From: Hydra vulgaris
Taxonomy: Eukaryota > Cnidaria > Hydrozoa > Anthoathecata > Hydridae
NCBI RefSeq assembly: GCF_038396675.1
Contig: NC_088933.1
Span: 39,183,501 to 39,247,500 of the forward strand
DNA length: 64,000 nucleotides
Reading direction: 5' to 3'
This document shows positions 1-12,899 of the stretch, piece by piece; the first letter of the stretch is position 1, and each line of letters begins with the position of its first letter. The notes below the pieces were generated by a model. It saw nothing but the letters and a program-made list of their open reading frames with translations. It had not been told where the DNA came from and ran no database searches. The translations under genes were made by a program, and so were the position numbers.

Positions 1-1089
1 TAGAGATTTTAAAACAGATTCTAAATATGCCGTTTTTGGAAATTTGCAAATAGTTTCTTGTTGCAGTAGTTGTTTAAATTATAAAAGATACTTTTCTAGA
101 CCATTCATGATCAATTTAACCAAGTTATAATGATCATTTTGGACCAAACCTTACTCAATTAAAAAAAAAAATGTGTCTTTTTATCTGGGCTACATGTGCA
201 TTAAATATCAGTATGAGAACTGGAAATATTAAATGATGAAATTCATAGTAATGTACTTTATCATGCTAATAATATATATTTTATTTAAAAAACTTTTTCT
301 TTTTTTTAATCTAATGATCATAAAAGCAGGAACTGATGTTAAAAGGTCTTCCCATATTTTTAGAAGTGTTTGTTTCCGTTGCTACTTTACATTTACTTTG
401 GTTTATTAGGCTGAATATTTTAAAAAGTACATTGACTTTTTTTCTACGCAACAAGTGAACATTAAAGGTAGCCAAAGATTAACTTTATTCCACCAAGTCC
501 CTCAATTTTCTATAAAAATTTTTTTCTATAAACGTCTTTATAAACAAAAGTCAAAACAAAAAAGTCTTTTTCTAGTTTTCCACGTTTTCTTTACAAACTT
601 TTAAAAAATACATTTTTAATACTGATTTTAAATCTGAACTTTGTTTTTGTCGGTAAGCTGTAGTTTATTTTCATTTTCCGATTTTTCAATTATTCAAAAA
701 TAAAGTTTTCTGTAGGCATTTTTATGAAAACTTGGTGACCAAGATAAAAGGTAGGCACCACATACTGTGTGCCGTATTTGTAAAGACCAATCTTTGAAAA
801 CATGGCACACAGTATGTGGTGTTGGACATGTCGAAGACTCGAGATTGGACAAAATGAAAAAGTAAAAATTTACTTTTTGGAGTCCCCGCTGTGTGAAGAG
901 AACCACTAAACCATACGGACGACTGCTACTTTTGTCTGGTAATGGAAAATTTGTCTCTGTTAATGAAAAAATAAAGCTGCAAAAAATAACCAATTCCAAC
1001 ATTCCTTCTGCTATTTGACCTCTTCAACTTTCTTAAAAGATTTAAGCTCCAATTTTTAAGGTTTATTTTTGTAAGATGATGAACAAAGC
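1..1089. other. AT-rich stretch, no gene recognised
   Basis: I see no supported coding sequence here. The open frame on the minus strand at 694-1002 has no recognisable motif and overlaps a local inverted repeat. The last few hundred bases could be a degraded upstream part of the relic that starts at 1090, but no frame stays open. Confidence 0.5.
756..821. repeat. Short inverted repeat (hairpin)
   Basis: An 18-base arm at 756-773 (caccacatactgtgtgcc) is repeated as its exact reverse complement at 804-821, with a 30-base loop. It is one of many such palindromes in the window. Confidence 0.9.
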
Positions 1090-2290
1090 ATGTCTGCTAC
1101 AGAAACAGAAGAATTTAAACCAGATTAGGAAGACTCTAATGTGAATCGTTTAAAATTGTCTCAGTTTTTTTGTCAGATAGAGCTGAACAACTTAGTGCGT
1201 GATTCAGGACTTTCTAAGCAAGCAGCGGATTAATTAGCCTCTCGGTTAAAGGAAAAAAACCTTTTTGACAGCTTTGCAAAAGTTTCCTACTTTAGAATAA
1301 GAGAGGAAGGATTTGTTAACTTTTTTTCAGAAGTTCATTTATTTGTTTTCTGTAATGATATTTCAGGTCTCCTATTACAGTTAGGTATTTATATTTTTAA
1401 TCCAACAGAATTAAGATTGTTTTTTGATAGCTGAAAGCGAAGCCTCAAATCTGTCCATTTGAACAACGATACTATATGATCTTTAATAATCGACTATTCT
1501 GTTTATTTGCGAGAGACTTACCATGACATTAAAATGGTGCTTGACTTGATTAAATATCCAGAATACAACTTATTTGTGTAGATCTAAAAATGGTTAACTT
1601 TCTCCTTGGTCAGCAGAAAGGATTTACTAAATTTCCATGTTATTTATACATTTGGGATAGTCGAGCGAGAAGGTAACACTGGATACAAAAGGAATGACCA
1701 AATCAATTCGCAACACTCTCACAGTGGTCATGCCGAATATTCTGAATTAACCACTGTAAATTGATAATGTTTGTTCAGTTAAAACATTCAGTTTTACCAG
1801 TTAAATATTTTACCAGTTAAACAGTTTTACCAGTTAGACATTCAGTTAAAACATTACCAGTGTTAAGTTAAAACATTACCTGGTTTTTCATAAGAGAAGA
1901 AAAAAGCTGGAATTTTCGATTGGCCAAAAAATAGCTACCTTATCATAAAGAACTTGTAAAAACAATGGATAGCATTACGGACATTGTAAAAAAGATTCTT
2001 ATAAGTAAAAAAGCTAAAATCTATGCCGATTTATTTGTTAGAATGTTAAAAGTATTTTATGATAAAATAAAATAATTCATATAAATAGCCATCTTGACCA
2101 GTTTCCTAAAAATCTTAGAGATGTGAGAGGAGAACAATTTTATCAAGATCTTAAGACAATTGAAGGTCGTTATCAAAGACGTTGGGACAAAAATATATGA
2201 TGGCATCATCAAACACTTGACGTCATACACCTGATGGCAGCCTCAAACAAGATGACTCAGGAAAAGTTTATAAAAAAAGAGCAACAAACA
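1090..2290 (+). pseudogene. Decayed transposon-associated protein
   Basis: From an ATG at 1090 one frame can be followed for about 160 codons, interrupted by several stops. A frame change near 1590 gives MVNFLLGQQKGFTKFPCYLY, followed by IWDSRARR. Further on, 2090-2200 reads QFPKNLRDVRGEQFYQDL and then EGRYQRRWDKN. From general knowledge, the order LLGxQxGFTKxPC, WDSRA, then GEQFxQDxK with RYQxRWD is typical of a multicopy, uncharacterised protein family spread through Hydra and insect genomes and thought to be transposon-borne. I cannot name its superfamily. At least five stops and a frameshift make it non-functional. The segment between about 1740 and 1880 holds short direct repeats of the accagtta type instead of coding sequence. 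Confidence 0.6.
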
Positions 2291-2567
2291 AAAGTTTCTT
2301 CCAGAATAAATACTTGTTATTAAACAATATCTGTCCGCAATATCATTCAAAGCTAAAATTTACATAACTATTTTATTAATCAACAAAAGGTTTAATGGTT
2401 TTATATATAATTTATATAATATAAAAACGTTTATTTTTATATTATATATTAATATATATATATATAATAATATGTTTACTTTTTTACATTAAATTGCTAT
2501 AAATATTTTAAATATCTATATCTCTTAATACTCAGAGTAAGGTATTAATTTAGTTGATGATCATTAC

Positions 2568-2732
<165 letters not shown>

Positions 2733-3098
2733 TAATATTTTTTATTTTTCCATAAAAAATAAAAAACTATATATTTAGCTATTTTCTATTTTTCTTTTAA
2801 ATTTAAAAAAAGTTAAACCATTTAAACTTTTTATAAACGAATTTAAATCTGCTTTAGAGAAATACCTCAAAAATTTAGTGAACTACCTAAATTTTTGAAA
2901 ACTAAAAAATTGTTTATTGTAAGAAATCTGTAGCTTGCCATAAAAATTAAGTAAGAGCAAGTGTCAATATTAATGCAATAAATTTTTTGCTGACCTGAGT
3001 TATGTGAAACCATTTTGTGTTTTTTTATTTTTTATTTCTTATTTGTATATTTACTGTTAACAAATCTTTATTATATAATTTCGAAGTTGTACCATTAA

Positions 3099-3176
3099 GG
3101 AACAAAAAATAAACTTAAATAAATGGAACAAAAAACAAACTTAAATAAATGGAACAAAAAATAAACTTAAATGAAA
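3099..3176. repeat. 26-bp tandem repeat, three copies
   Basis: Three consecutive 26-base units (ggaacaaaaaataaacttaa followed by ataaat) start at 3099, 3125 and 3151, with one or a few substitutions between them. Confidence 0.85.
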
Positions 3177-5860
3177 TAAAACAAAGTAAATAAAATAACC
3201 AGAAAGTTACTACAGTTTTGCTGAAAGCTTCATTATTCTGTTAAAAATACGTGTTTGTGTTTCGACTCTACAAATTCCAGCTGCATGAGAATGTAATTGA
3301 GTTCAGTGCTACTTTTTTAATTAGTTGAATTAACGAGTTATTCCTCTCATAAAAAAGACTTTCTTCTTCTTTTATAACAGAAGCAGATCTTATATTTTGT
3401 GTATTAGGTCTTTGTTTTTTCAAGCTCCGTTTAAAGCAAATGTGACGTTGTAGTTAAAGCAACTGTGGCGCTGTAGTTTAAGACTTCAGAATAAAAAAGT
3501 TTGAGATTTTGCTCTGGCCATGTAAACAATATTGCTATGTAAAACGGCATTAAATTTCTTGATAAATGCTTTCCTGCGGTCCTCTTTGACAAGACGTTCA
3601 GGTCTTCATGGACCTTATAATCGAAAAAAATAAATAAATAACAAAACAACTTTTTTTAGTAGTATTTGTTTTATTACATTATTTTAAATTTATAAATCCA
3701 TATTCAGGCACATTGTAATCTAGCTTAGTTTAAAATAAACTTATTTTAAACAAGATATCAGACGATCGGCATAATTGATTGAGACTATTTTTGACATATA
3801 TGTGACAAGTTTTTGGAGTTTGTTTATAAATAAAAAATAGTTTGATTCAAGGCTCACTTGACGTGACTGAAACAAAAGCACCCTCAAAAACACCCCAAGC
3901 AACACCCTGTTTAAAGAATAATAACTTTTTTTTAAAAAAAGAAAAAAATGCTTGAAGTAAATAAGATAATGATTTATTATATTTTAAACTTTATAAAAAT
4001 ATATTTTGGCGTTCAAAAATGTTTAGAACCTTTCATTTTATAAATGCTGAACATTTTTAGATAGTTGATCAAAAATAAAAAAGGACACGCATTTTCATTC
4101 GTTTTCAAACGTTTCTATTTTATGTCAACTACTGTGGTTTATAGTAAGGTAAAAATGAACTGTGTATTATTTGTTGCCAAAAAAAAACACAAACAAAAAA
4201 AAGGCCTCTTGAAAAATTTGGGGCTTCTAAATGTGCGAGGCTCGAGAACTAAGACTTTTTAGCTCTACATTCCATTTTATCAAGAACTAATGATGACCTA
4301 AATAACTCTGCCAAGTCAAGTTTTTATCAAGACTCTATCAGCAAAATTATTAGATTTAATAACTGAATTAATTTTTTACCAAGAGAAGTCAACAAAAACA
4401 ATAAAACAGTAACTGAGTAAAAACAGTATAAAAATAGAAAATAAAATTGCTAAGATAAATTAAGTGAACTAAAAGATAAAAGTCGCCAAAATAACTCAAG
4501 TATTAATTAGCTAGAAGAAATAGAGAAATCTGGGAAGACACAAAAGCTAAAATAAAATCATTTTATATGTCTAAACTGGAAATAAATAATAAATATCGAA
4601 GTTAAAAGTTTTTTTACTTGATAAAGAATCCATTAATTCAATCCATTCATTCTTAATAAAAAATTCAGACCTGACTTCTTTTAGCAAAGCAGGTGCTTCA
4701 TAAACTTGGCTATTCTTTTATAACAATAAAAACAGTGCTTCTCAAACAAAATTAACAAAACTTTATTTATTTTAATATAAGAAACTGTTAAAAAAAGTTT
4801 AAGAAACTATTGTAGTAACGTAAATGAAATTTTAAATATTTATAACGTGGTATGCATCACAAAAACTGAAGATGTTAATAACTTATATCTTTACTATACG
4901 GACTATATTACAACTTCATTAGCGCGTAAAGCTAAAAACTAAGTTGGTTTTCAGTCGATATATCGCCAGTCTGGGTAAAGTTTGAGTTTCTTTTGTTTAT
5001 GTGTAGGTCACATGCTTTTTTATTGTTCAGAATTCACGTATATTATCAGCGTTTGGATAATCTTAAACGCTAATTTAACGCTGACTTCGTGATTTATAAT
5101 GTCCAACGAAATACTTTTTTTTTAAATCTAAAATATTTTTAATCAGCAGTAGAACTGCAGCTCTTACGTCAAAGTGGGCCAGAGAGACCACCAGGTTTTT
5201 ATTCTCATTTTATACTCATTTATCAATATCATCTGCAGCATCAGAAAATGTTTTTATCACTTACAATATTTTTATCATCACTAAAAAAGCAGGATTATTA
5301 AAAGCGACCTCCCGGATTACTTTATTACTTTTCTTTTTTATAAACGAAGACATTAAAAAAAATTATTCATAAAAAAAGAATAAAAAAAAAAGTCACATTT
5401 TGACTTAATAACAATGTTGTCAAAGGACCGCGGTTCTTCACAGAATCCACCTATACTTTATTGGAAATACAAACAATACTAATTTACAGGATTAGTTAGT
5501 CTGATGGGATTAATTACTAATTTAGTCTTTAAAACACTTTTTAAAATAAAAGATTTTAGTTTTCCAAAAAATAAAACATTAAAAAATAAAAAATATTTTT
5601 AAAGTCACGCGTTGCAAAAGATCTCAAAAAATGGTTTGAAAAATTTTATAGAAACTATAGCAAAGAAATAATGTTTGCTAGTAAAAATACTTATAAAAAT
5701 TAAGCTAAAAAATTAAAAATAAAAAAAAACTTACAAAAAATGTATTTTTAAAATTCGATCGCACATGGCAGTTTTAAAGAAAATTAAGACAATAAAAAAT
5801 TAAAAGCTTTTTACCTAAAGTTATTAAAATTAATGCTAAAATGTTTTTTGATTCAAAGAT

Positions 5861-5912
5861 GCTGAAATAAGCCCATTTTTAATAAAAACGCTGAAATAAG
5901 CCCATTTTTAAT
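5861..5912. repeat. 29-bp direct duplication
   Basis: The segment starting gctgaaataagcccattttt at 5861 is repeated immediately downstream, at 5890. It is a simple recent tandem duplication. Confidence 0.85.
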
Positions 5913-6109
5913 TTTAGTTTAATCAAATTTAACTAAAGACGTTACAATCAAAACCGAAGAATTTTTATTTTTTTGAAAGTAGTTATATTTTTGGTGTGGT
6001 GTGGGTGTGGACCGTGTGGTGAAACTGGTATTTATAATGTAACTGGTTAGTATCTTTTTACATAATTTTTAGAAACAATATCTTTGATAACTTTAATGAA
6101 TCTTTACAC

Positions 6110-7680
6110 AAATAACTACGTTTTCAACTGCAATTGAATCTACAATGCCCTTCTCGGTAAACATCAACAAAAAGGTTTCACGCTTGTAGTTAACTACTGA
6201 GAAACGCAGCTTAATTTTGACAGTTTAAGTTTAATAAATGCCTTTTCACAGCCTACTTGTGGTAATGAAAGTGTTAATAGATATTCTTTAGCCAGAAACA
6301 GATTTTAATAAGCGATTGCATTTAAGGAATAATTGCATAAAATACTATAGCAGTATTTTAAGCATTTTTTACAAGACCCCACTCAACTTTCAAAGTTCTG
6401 AAAATCTCTTTCATTCTCATTTACAGTAGTTTTGTTGAAGTATCCAACTCTGAGACTGAATTCGATTTTTTCTGAATCACCTTCACTAGAGTTTGCTAAA
6501 ATTAAATCTAGTTTTATCTCGTAATGTTTTTGAGAGCCCATCAAAATTTATTGCAAAGCTATGTAATTTAGGTTACAATCTGTCAAAACAAAGATTAGTT
6601 AGCTGAGAAAGTTTTGCAGGACTGTTTTCTGCAGGACCATTTTCAATATTCTTTAAAACGTCTGAAATTTAAACATGTGTGTCTTTAATGTTGCCCCAGT
6701 TAACTGAAAAGTGTTCATCTATGCTAGTGGTAATCGGATCAATTACTCTATGGAAAACTTCCACTCTGAAACAATCAAGAGGATTCTCTGGTATGTCATT
6801 AAAGGCAAATTTCACTGCCATACGTTTCTTTTGATGAAGTCGTTTTAAAGAACTCTATTTTAACATCTAAACCAAGTTCACTAACATAAAGAAGGGTGTT
6901 GGTTTCTTCAACAAATGCAATTGTCTTAGAATGGACTTATTCGAAAGATACTGTCTGCATTTCTTGTTTTTCTAACTCCATCATATTCCGAGCACTGAAA
7001 TAATCGAGATCTTATGTTTGCTAATATTCGGAAGCTTGTTGCAAAATGGTGTATACACGTAGAAGCAGAAAGGCTGCAATTTTTGTAGTCTTTTCAGTTT
7101 TGGAGATCCAACCTTTTGTTCAATAAGAACATCCAAAACATTCATTCGTTTGCAATAATCGCCACAATAAGTTGCTGTACTCTAAAAGAGAGCAACGAAA
7201 TTTTTGATAGCTTATACGTTTTGTAAAATATCTGTTGTGGACAATTTTAGGGCTTGCGCGTAACATGTATGAAACATTTAGTGACAAAACGTTAATGTAA
7301 CTCCATGGTATATACCATATTTACCAACCACCAATGTATCTTGACTATCATTTAAACACTAAAATTCTAACCACCAATTTCCATCACTATATAATTCTTC
7401 ATCAAGATTAAAGTAGCAGCTAGAATATTATTAAACGCGGTCTTTGACGGCATTGTTACCAAGTCTCCATATCCCTTTCCTTTTTGTATCAAACATTCTT
7501 TCTTTATTTGACTTGCCTGAATTGCTTTTTCTACATGATTCTTAAGTGGAACGTCAAACTCTACTATCAGCAATATTAGTTTCAAGAAGTTCCCGTAATC
7601 AATAGATTTATCGTGCAAACTGTCGAGAGATTCACTCTGATTATCTCTGTATGAAAATGCTTACTTTTCAATGAAAACGA
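6110..7680 (-). pseudogene. hAT-type transposase relic (DUF4371/ZMYM1-like)
   Basis: Reading the minus strand from about 7680, the segment at 7618-7367 gives DKSIDYGNFLKLILLIVEFD, then PLKNHVEKAIQASQIKKECL, then a GKGYGDLVTMPSKTAFNNI block. This pattern (GNF-LKLL, PLKNH-E, then a YLSKT-NN-like block) is what I know from DUF4371-containing hAT transposases related to ZMYM1. Near 6300-6130 the same strand reads KEYLLTLSLPQVGCEKAFIK, followed by LKLSKLSC. This resembles the hAT C-terminal dimerisation motif LPxSxxxCERSFSxLKxIK. The region between is riddled with stops and frame changes, so the gene is dead. I did not find convincing terminal repeats. Confidence 0.6.
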
Positions 7681-7847
7681 CTAAATACGTTTGAATACGT
7701 TTTATCGTTTAAATACTTCAATATTTATCAATACTTGCACTTTCTGCTTTCCACTTGACATTTGTTAATTAAAGAATTTATATCTTTCTTTGTTTTTTAA
7801 AGAACTTTTATCTTTCTTTGCTTTCTCTCAATAGTAAAATGACAGCG

Positions 7848-7851
<4 letters not shown>

Positions 7852-7918
<67 letters not shown>
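7852..7918. repeat. (TA)n microsatellite
   Basis: About 33 perfect TA units. It is followed at 8030-8135 by loosely repetitive cacata/tacata sequence. Confidence 0.98.
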
Positions 7919-7925
<7 letters not shown>

Positions 7926-8449
7926 TCCCACAGATATTTCTAACCTCACTTTTTAATGTATATGGTGTAATTTGTTGGTATAAACAAATTATGCTTGTAT
8001 TTATTTGATTTTTCTTAAAATCTTTAATTTAAAGTATACATATAAATACATATACAAATCCATAAATATAAACACATGCACATATAAACACATATAAATA
8101 CACACACATATACATATCTATACATATGCCTTTTTTTTTTTTTACCTTTTAGAGAGTTCGTAGTACATATACAAAATAAGAAATATATATACATAGTCAA
8201 TAATACAAGTTTAAATAAAGGTCAAAAACTAGCGTAGCAATTGTATTTACATTTAAAGTCCTTCGGTATAATGGCGTAAATAAATAAAGTATATATAAAC
8301 CAAATATCGTAGTCAATGCAACCTTCAATTATATTCAAATAAATGTATAGAAGTAGTAAATTTAAATTAATATTAAATAAAATAAATCAATATTTAGGTA
8401 TTTAAGAGCTATGTATCATTTAAAAGTATGTCAGTATATTATCAATTAA

Positions 8450-9055
8450 AAAAATTACTCCTTTAAGTATTTTCCTAAATAAAATATAACTCCATTTATG
8501 AGAAAAATTAAAATTTTTTAACGCAATATTGTTCCATAAGAAAGCTCCGCGAAATGAAATATAGGTTTTACCAAAGTTTGTTTGGATAATTGGTTGTTTA
8601 GTAGAATTATAACTTCTTCAAGAGTGTTTATTTTTTCTTTTAAAATATATAAATCAAGAAAGGGGGTTGGAGAGAAATTGGTTTTACACTTGAACATAAA
8701 ACAAAGTACATTAAAAACATTTACTCAATATATATTAGGAATATTTATATTAATTAAGAGAGGCTTTGAGTGAGTAGGACGATCTTTGAAATTTGTAAGT
8801 CGTGCAATGTGCTTCTGTTGACAATAAAGTGGTTTTAAATTATTTTTGTAAGCGCTTCCCCACGCAATATTAGCATAATTAATATGACAATGTATAAAGG
8901 AGTAATAAAGTTGAATTAGTAGATATTTATTTAAAACGCTTCTTACTTTATTACATGACTCCAATACTTTTTGCAATTTAATTTAAAATAAGTTTCCGAT
9001 GTGATTTTTCCAGGATAGATTTTCATCTATAATAATACCTCATAAAATTATATTT
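8450..9055 (-). pseudogene. LINE reverse transcriptase, C-terminal fragment (CR1/Jockey-like)
   Basis: On the minus strand, 9050-9000 reads GIIIDENLSWKNHI and 8976-8725 continues with LNKYLLIQLYYSFIHCHINY, then ANIAWGSAYKNNLKPLYCQQ. These are the post-catalytic motifs of non-LTR reverse transcriptases: LGVxIDxxLxWxxHI, then LYYSLIxxHLxYxxxxWG. Downstream to about 8450 the frame can be followed through LCFMFKCKTNFSP-like sequence, the usual C-terminal tail of these ORF2 proteins, with several stops. The catalytic FADD motif is missing because the copy is 5'-truncated, as is typical of LINE insertions. A second fragment of the same kind lies directly upstream (9060-9262). Confidence 0.8.
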
Positions 9056-9059
9056 TAAT

Positions 9060-9262
9060 AAACATTTATTTGAAATATATCTAGCACGTTCATGTTTTCT
9101 AGTAGGGGTTGAGCATGAGTAAATTTGTTTTTGTTGTACACTAGTATTGAAGCGCATTTTTGACGTAAGTAAAGTGGTTCTAATTTAAATTTGTGGGTAC
9201 TGCCCCAGGCTATATTAGCATACATACATGTATGAGTGAAAAGTAAGTAAGTTTTAGACTTA
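9060..9262 (-). pseudogene. Second LINE reverse transcriptase C-terminal fragment
   Basis: The minus strand reads LLFTHTCMYANIAWGSTHKF, then KLEPLYLRQKCASILVYNKN. This is homologous in motif order to the neighbouring fragment at 8725-8976 (YYSFIHCHINYANIAWGSAY). The two fragments lie in the same orientation but are not identical, so they are two separate LINE copies rather than one local duplication. Both are non-functional remnants. Confidence 0.7.
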
Positions 9263-9269
9263 CAATATA

Positions 9270-10490
9270 TATGACAATATATATGTTATTACATATATTG
9301 TGTATTACAATATATATGTTACAATATATATGACAACTATATATGACAAATATATACATATAATTTATACAAAAAATAATGCTTCATTAACAAATATAAA
9401 CATAAAACAAACATGTTTAAACTTACGCTTTTAAGCAATATATTAATTTTTCTTTGTATTGTAATTAAAGCTTCCATATCTAAAATTCTTTTCATGAAAA
9501 GATTTTTTTTCAAACAGAAGGTTTTTTTTATGACACTTTCTTTATGATTATTATGGAGCTTTGCCTAGTAAGTTTAAATTTAGACAAGTGTAAATTTAGA
9601 CATGTGTTAATTTAGACAAGTGTAAGTTTAAATTTAGACTTGGCTTTATTAGCTTTTAATACCATTGAGTTCGTCATTGTAAATTAAAATAAACTTTTTT
9701 AAAAAAATTAATTAATTCACAAAAAGTTAACTTTTACCACTATCATTTATCTATCATTTTCACTTAAATATACAATGTTTTTTTTTAACGTGTCCTTAAA
9801 TTGGTACTCCGTCGAGAAGCATAAAATTTTAAAACTGCAGAATTTATATCAATCAAAAAGACATCGGCGGCAGTAGAAACTTAATTATAAATAATGTGTG
9901 CAGGGCAACCGCCTCTGTACTTGACTCTGCAAATATGGCTATATTTACAGATAATGTTTCTTTTAATTTGTAAAACACATTATTTATTCCAAATATTTTC
10001 AAAATCAATTAAAACTTTATGCTTCATTAATGACTAAATTATAAAAACGATTTCTGCTTGTCATCAAGAAGTTACGAATGTCTTGGTTTGAAATACAGCA
10101 TTTGAGATTTTGCATTTAAGATTTGGCAGCCGAGAAGATAAGCGAACGGACAAGTTTATTTGAAAAAATCAAACTTACTAACTTTTAAGGAAATTATTTT
10201 TATCATTATCCAATTTTATCGTTATAATCGTTGACTTACTAAACTTATTAAAATGAAAAATATTCCTTATCTCAAGTAAAAGAACTACTCGAAATACAAT
10301 AATTTTTTGATTATAACCATAAGATTATATAATACCATAAGATTTTGATTATGATATTTTCGCACAAGAATACCATAAATCAAAATCTTCAATGACTGTA
10401 TATACGGTCATTGATATACCATTGATGACCGTATATACTTCAATGACAATATATATATGGTATAAGTATTCTACGGTATATAGGATAGAT
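9270..10490. other. AT-rich stretch without recognisable gene
   Basis: Contains short repeats of acaatatatatgacaatata type at 9265-9360, repeats of aatttagacaagtgt type at 9575-9640, and inverted segments around a tatacggtcattgat motif at 10400-10450. No coding sequence is supported. Confidence 0.5.
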
Positions 10491-10492
10491 TA

Positions 10493-10886
10493 GGGTAGTA
10501 TGAGCACCTTGGTAATATTAGCATACTTATAGATTTCTCAGATGTAGGCAGTTAAGTTAAAGTTGCATTGTATTTTTTGAATCGACTTTATGTGGTGAAA
10601 ACAGGAATCGGTACAATTAGCATAAATTTATATGCAGTAATTAGCAGCTATCATCTAATTAAAACGCTGTTAAATTTTTAGCGTTGTTAAAATAATATCA
10701 TCACGGTCGATTAAATTTAAGGCGCGAAATTTTAGTGCTAAAATAATGAAATTAATTTTTTCATAAAGAAAAATATGTTAGCCAAAATACCAATCTAATT
10801 TTGTTTGAAAAACAATGCATAGACACATTTAGTTTTGACTTTATTAAAAGATGCCATTGTGTAATATGGGGATGCTCAAATTACCC
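10493..10886. mobile_element. Probable MITE with GGGTA/TACCC ends
   Basis: The left end reads gggtagtatgagcacc and the right end gatgctcaaattaccc. As inverted repeats they share GGGTA, then TGAGCA after a few bases. The interior (about 390 bp) has no open frame. Ends of this style are common in Tc1/mariner-like MITEs, but the repeat match is imperfect and the target duplication is uncertain. Confidence 0.4.
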
Positions 10887-11278
10887 AGTGTTTTTCATTG
10901 AATTTACCTAGTTTAAAGTCCTAAAACAGCAGTGGTTTTAATTGCTTTTTGAATGAAAACAACGCATAGCAAAAAATTTTAATATTTTAACAATACTAAA
11001 TATTTTTCTGTAATTTAAATTCAAAAAATATTAGTTTTTATTGTTCAAAGGTTTGAGTTAATAAAGTTGAAAAAATAACGAACTAATTATTTTTTTTTTT
11101 TCTTTGCGGAAAACTTAGTAGTATTGTTTCAAAAAAAAGTGGTTCGAAATTTGATCTTTTAATGATAAGTTTTATTAATAACTACAGGAAGGTACGCCTT
11201 AAAAACTTCAAAAAAAAGTGGTACCCTATAACTGAACATTGGAAACTTCTGAAGTGCTGAAACTTTCTGTACTTAAAA

Positions 11279-11497
11279 ACTTTTTTTTTTTTTTTTTTTT
11301 TTTTCAATTTTTTTTTTTTTTTTAGGTGCCCCAAGAAGTCCTAACGGTCTTGTCACAGAGCACCGCGGAAGTGCATTTAACCAGGAAGTTCACGCCTCCT
11401 TCCTTACCGTGACGCGAAATATGTCCAAAGCTCGTTTCGAACCTGGATCTCCTGCTTATTAAGCAAGCACTCTTACCACTGCGCCACGGCCGCACAG
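11279..11497 (-). mobile_element. tRNA-derived SINE (family 1), minus orientation
   Basis: On the minus strand a tRNA-like head contains an A box (gtggcgcagtggtaagagt) and a B box (ggttcgaaac). A conserved body follows (ggtaaggaaggaggcgtgaa, then taaatgc, ccgcggtgctctgtga, ggacttcttggggcaccta), and the element ends in a long A-tail, seen as T-runs at 11279-11323. The same body recurs at 20575-20716 and 34557-34763, which establishes it as a dispersed SINE family. Pol III promoter boxes look usable in this copy, though I cannot tell whether it is transcribed. Confidence 0.85.
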
Positions 11498-11662
11498 AAA
11501 AACTACTTAATATGAATGTCTTCTCTGGCCTTATTTTTTATTCTATTGTTTTTAGTAAAGTTTTGTGATTTAAAGAAAAGTCACCTTTTTGGTTGTTACC
11601 CCTTAAATACCGCAATCAGGTTTTTTGCTTATAATTTTAGAGCCGTTGATCAGATTCACTCA

Positions 11663-11955
11663 CACTGCAAAAATCGTTTTGTGAAATTCACAAAAAATTT
11701 GGTTGTTTTAACAAAAAAATTTGGTGAATATTTATGCACCGAATGTTTTTGTTAAAGTAACCAAACAATTTGGTAAAATTTATTTTGTAAATTTCACAAA
11801 ATGATTTAGTAAACCTCACAAAATGATTTAGACAATTTCAAAAAATGATTTTGTAACCAAAACCAAAAATATTTGGTGCATAAATATTCACCAAATGTTT
11901 TTTTTATGATAATCAAATTTTTTGGTAAATTTCCGTAAATTTACCTTTTTTGTGT
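11663..11955. repeat. Left terminal and subterminal repeats of the CACTA element
   Basis: Terminal CACTGCAAAAA followed by about ten copies of short motifs such as aaatttggt, accaaat and cacaaaatgattta in both orientations. The array ends near tttttgtgtgg at 11955. Arrays like this are the usual transposase-binding regions of CACTA elements. Confidence 0.7.
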
Positions 11956-12809
11956 GGAAAGTTAACCAATAAATTTTCTTCATTTTCTAAGACAAAACGG
12001 AACTTTATATGCCTCGCAAAAAAACTAAATTATCAATAATATAACTCTAAAAAGCATATAATATTTCCACTTGTATTATTATTGTATAATTATCTATAAA
12101 TATTATTTTATTTACACATAATGCAACTATAAAGTTAACTTATAGATTTAACTTAGAAGCCAATTCACTTGCTTTCGGACATGATACATCAAAATCGGTG
12201 CAATTAAAACAATATATAAATTTTTGTAAAAACATCTAAGCTGGAAAATTTACAGTATTGTATTCATTATCCAAGATCTAAAGACAAATAATTGAATATG
12301 ATAGAGAATCATCAATAAAATCTGTCCGCAGGAACGCAAAAATCAGTAATAACATTAAACTCACTTGAATCAATTTAAACTATTCATTGCTTTCAAGGGG
12401 GTTTCAAACGACCACCTGTGATCTTTGTACACAACAACTGCAATGTTTGGTGGTACAGCATAAACTAAAGGTTTAAGTGTCAGCTTCAGGTCATTATATA
12501 ACATCCTAATGTTATTAATTGACTGCTCAGCATTTTCAACTGACTAAAAAAATAAACAAATGATAATAATTAAGCAATGTAAGTAACAACATAATTATTT
12601 TAATCACATTTTTTTAAATTTTGAATCAAATTTTAGTAGTTTATTTATATTTAATATACATACATGGGCTAGAAAAAGAAATAATTCGCCACATTCTTTA
12701 ACACTAGGAGTCCAGGGTTTTCTCTTTGCTTCTTTACATAAACGTATTTAACGTTTGCGGCATGTCAATCGTACAATAGCCAAAAGAGCAGCAGTCTCTT
12801 CTTCTACCC

Positions 12810-12814
<5 letters not shown>

Positions 12815-12897
<83 letters not shown>
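12815..12897. repeat. (TA)n microsatellite
   Basis: About 40 TA units. Open frames translating to Tyr-Ile repeats on both strands at 12734-12973 are artefacts of this tract. Confidence 0.98.

Positions 12898-12899
<2 letters not shown>

Larger units (their letters stand above)
2733..6100. other. AT-rich intergenic DNA without recognisable gene
   Basis: A 3.4 kb stretch with no frame I can assign. The small open frames at 3431-3649 (minus) and 4065-4262 (plus) are lysine- or phenylalanine-rich translations of homopolymer runs and lack motifs. Parts of 4270-5200 may be an old LINE relic, but I found no diagnostic motif. Confidence 0.5.

Noticed and set aside
694..1002. 102-codon minus-strand frame
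   Set aside because: Crosses a hairpin, has no recognisable motif and unusual composition. Likely a chance frame.
4065..4262. 65-codon plus-strand frame rich in lysine
   Set aside because: Driven by A-runs; no motif or conserved context.
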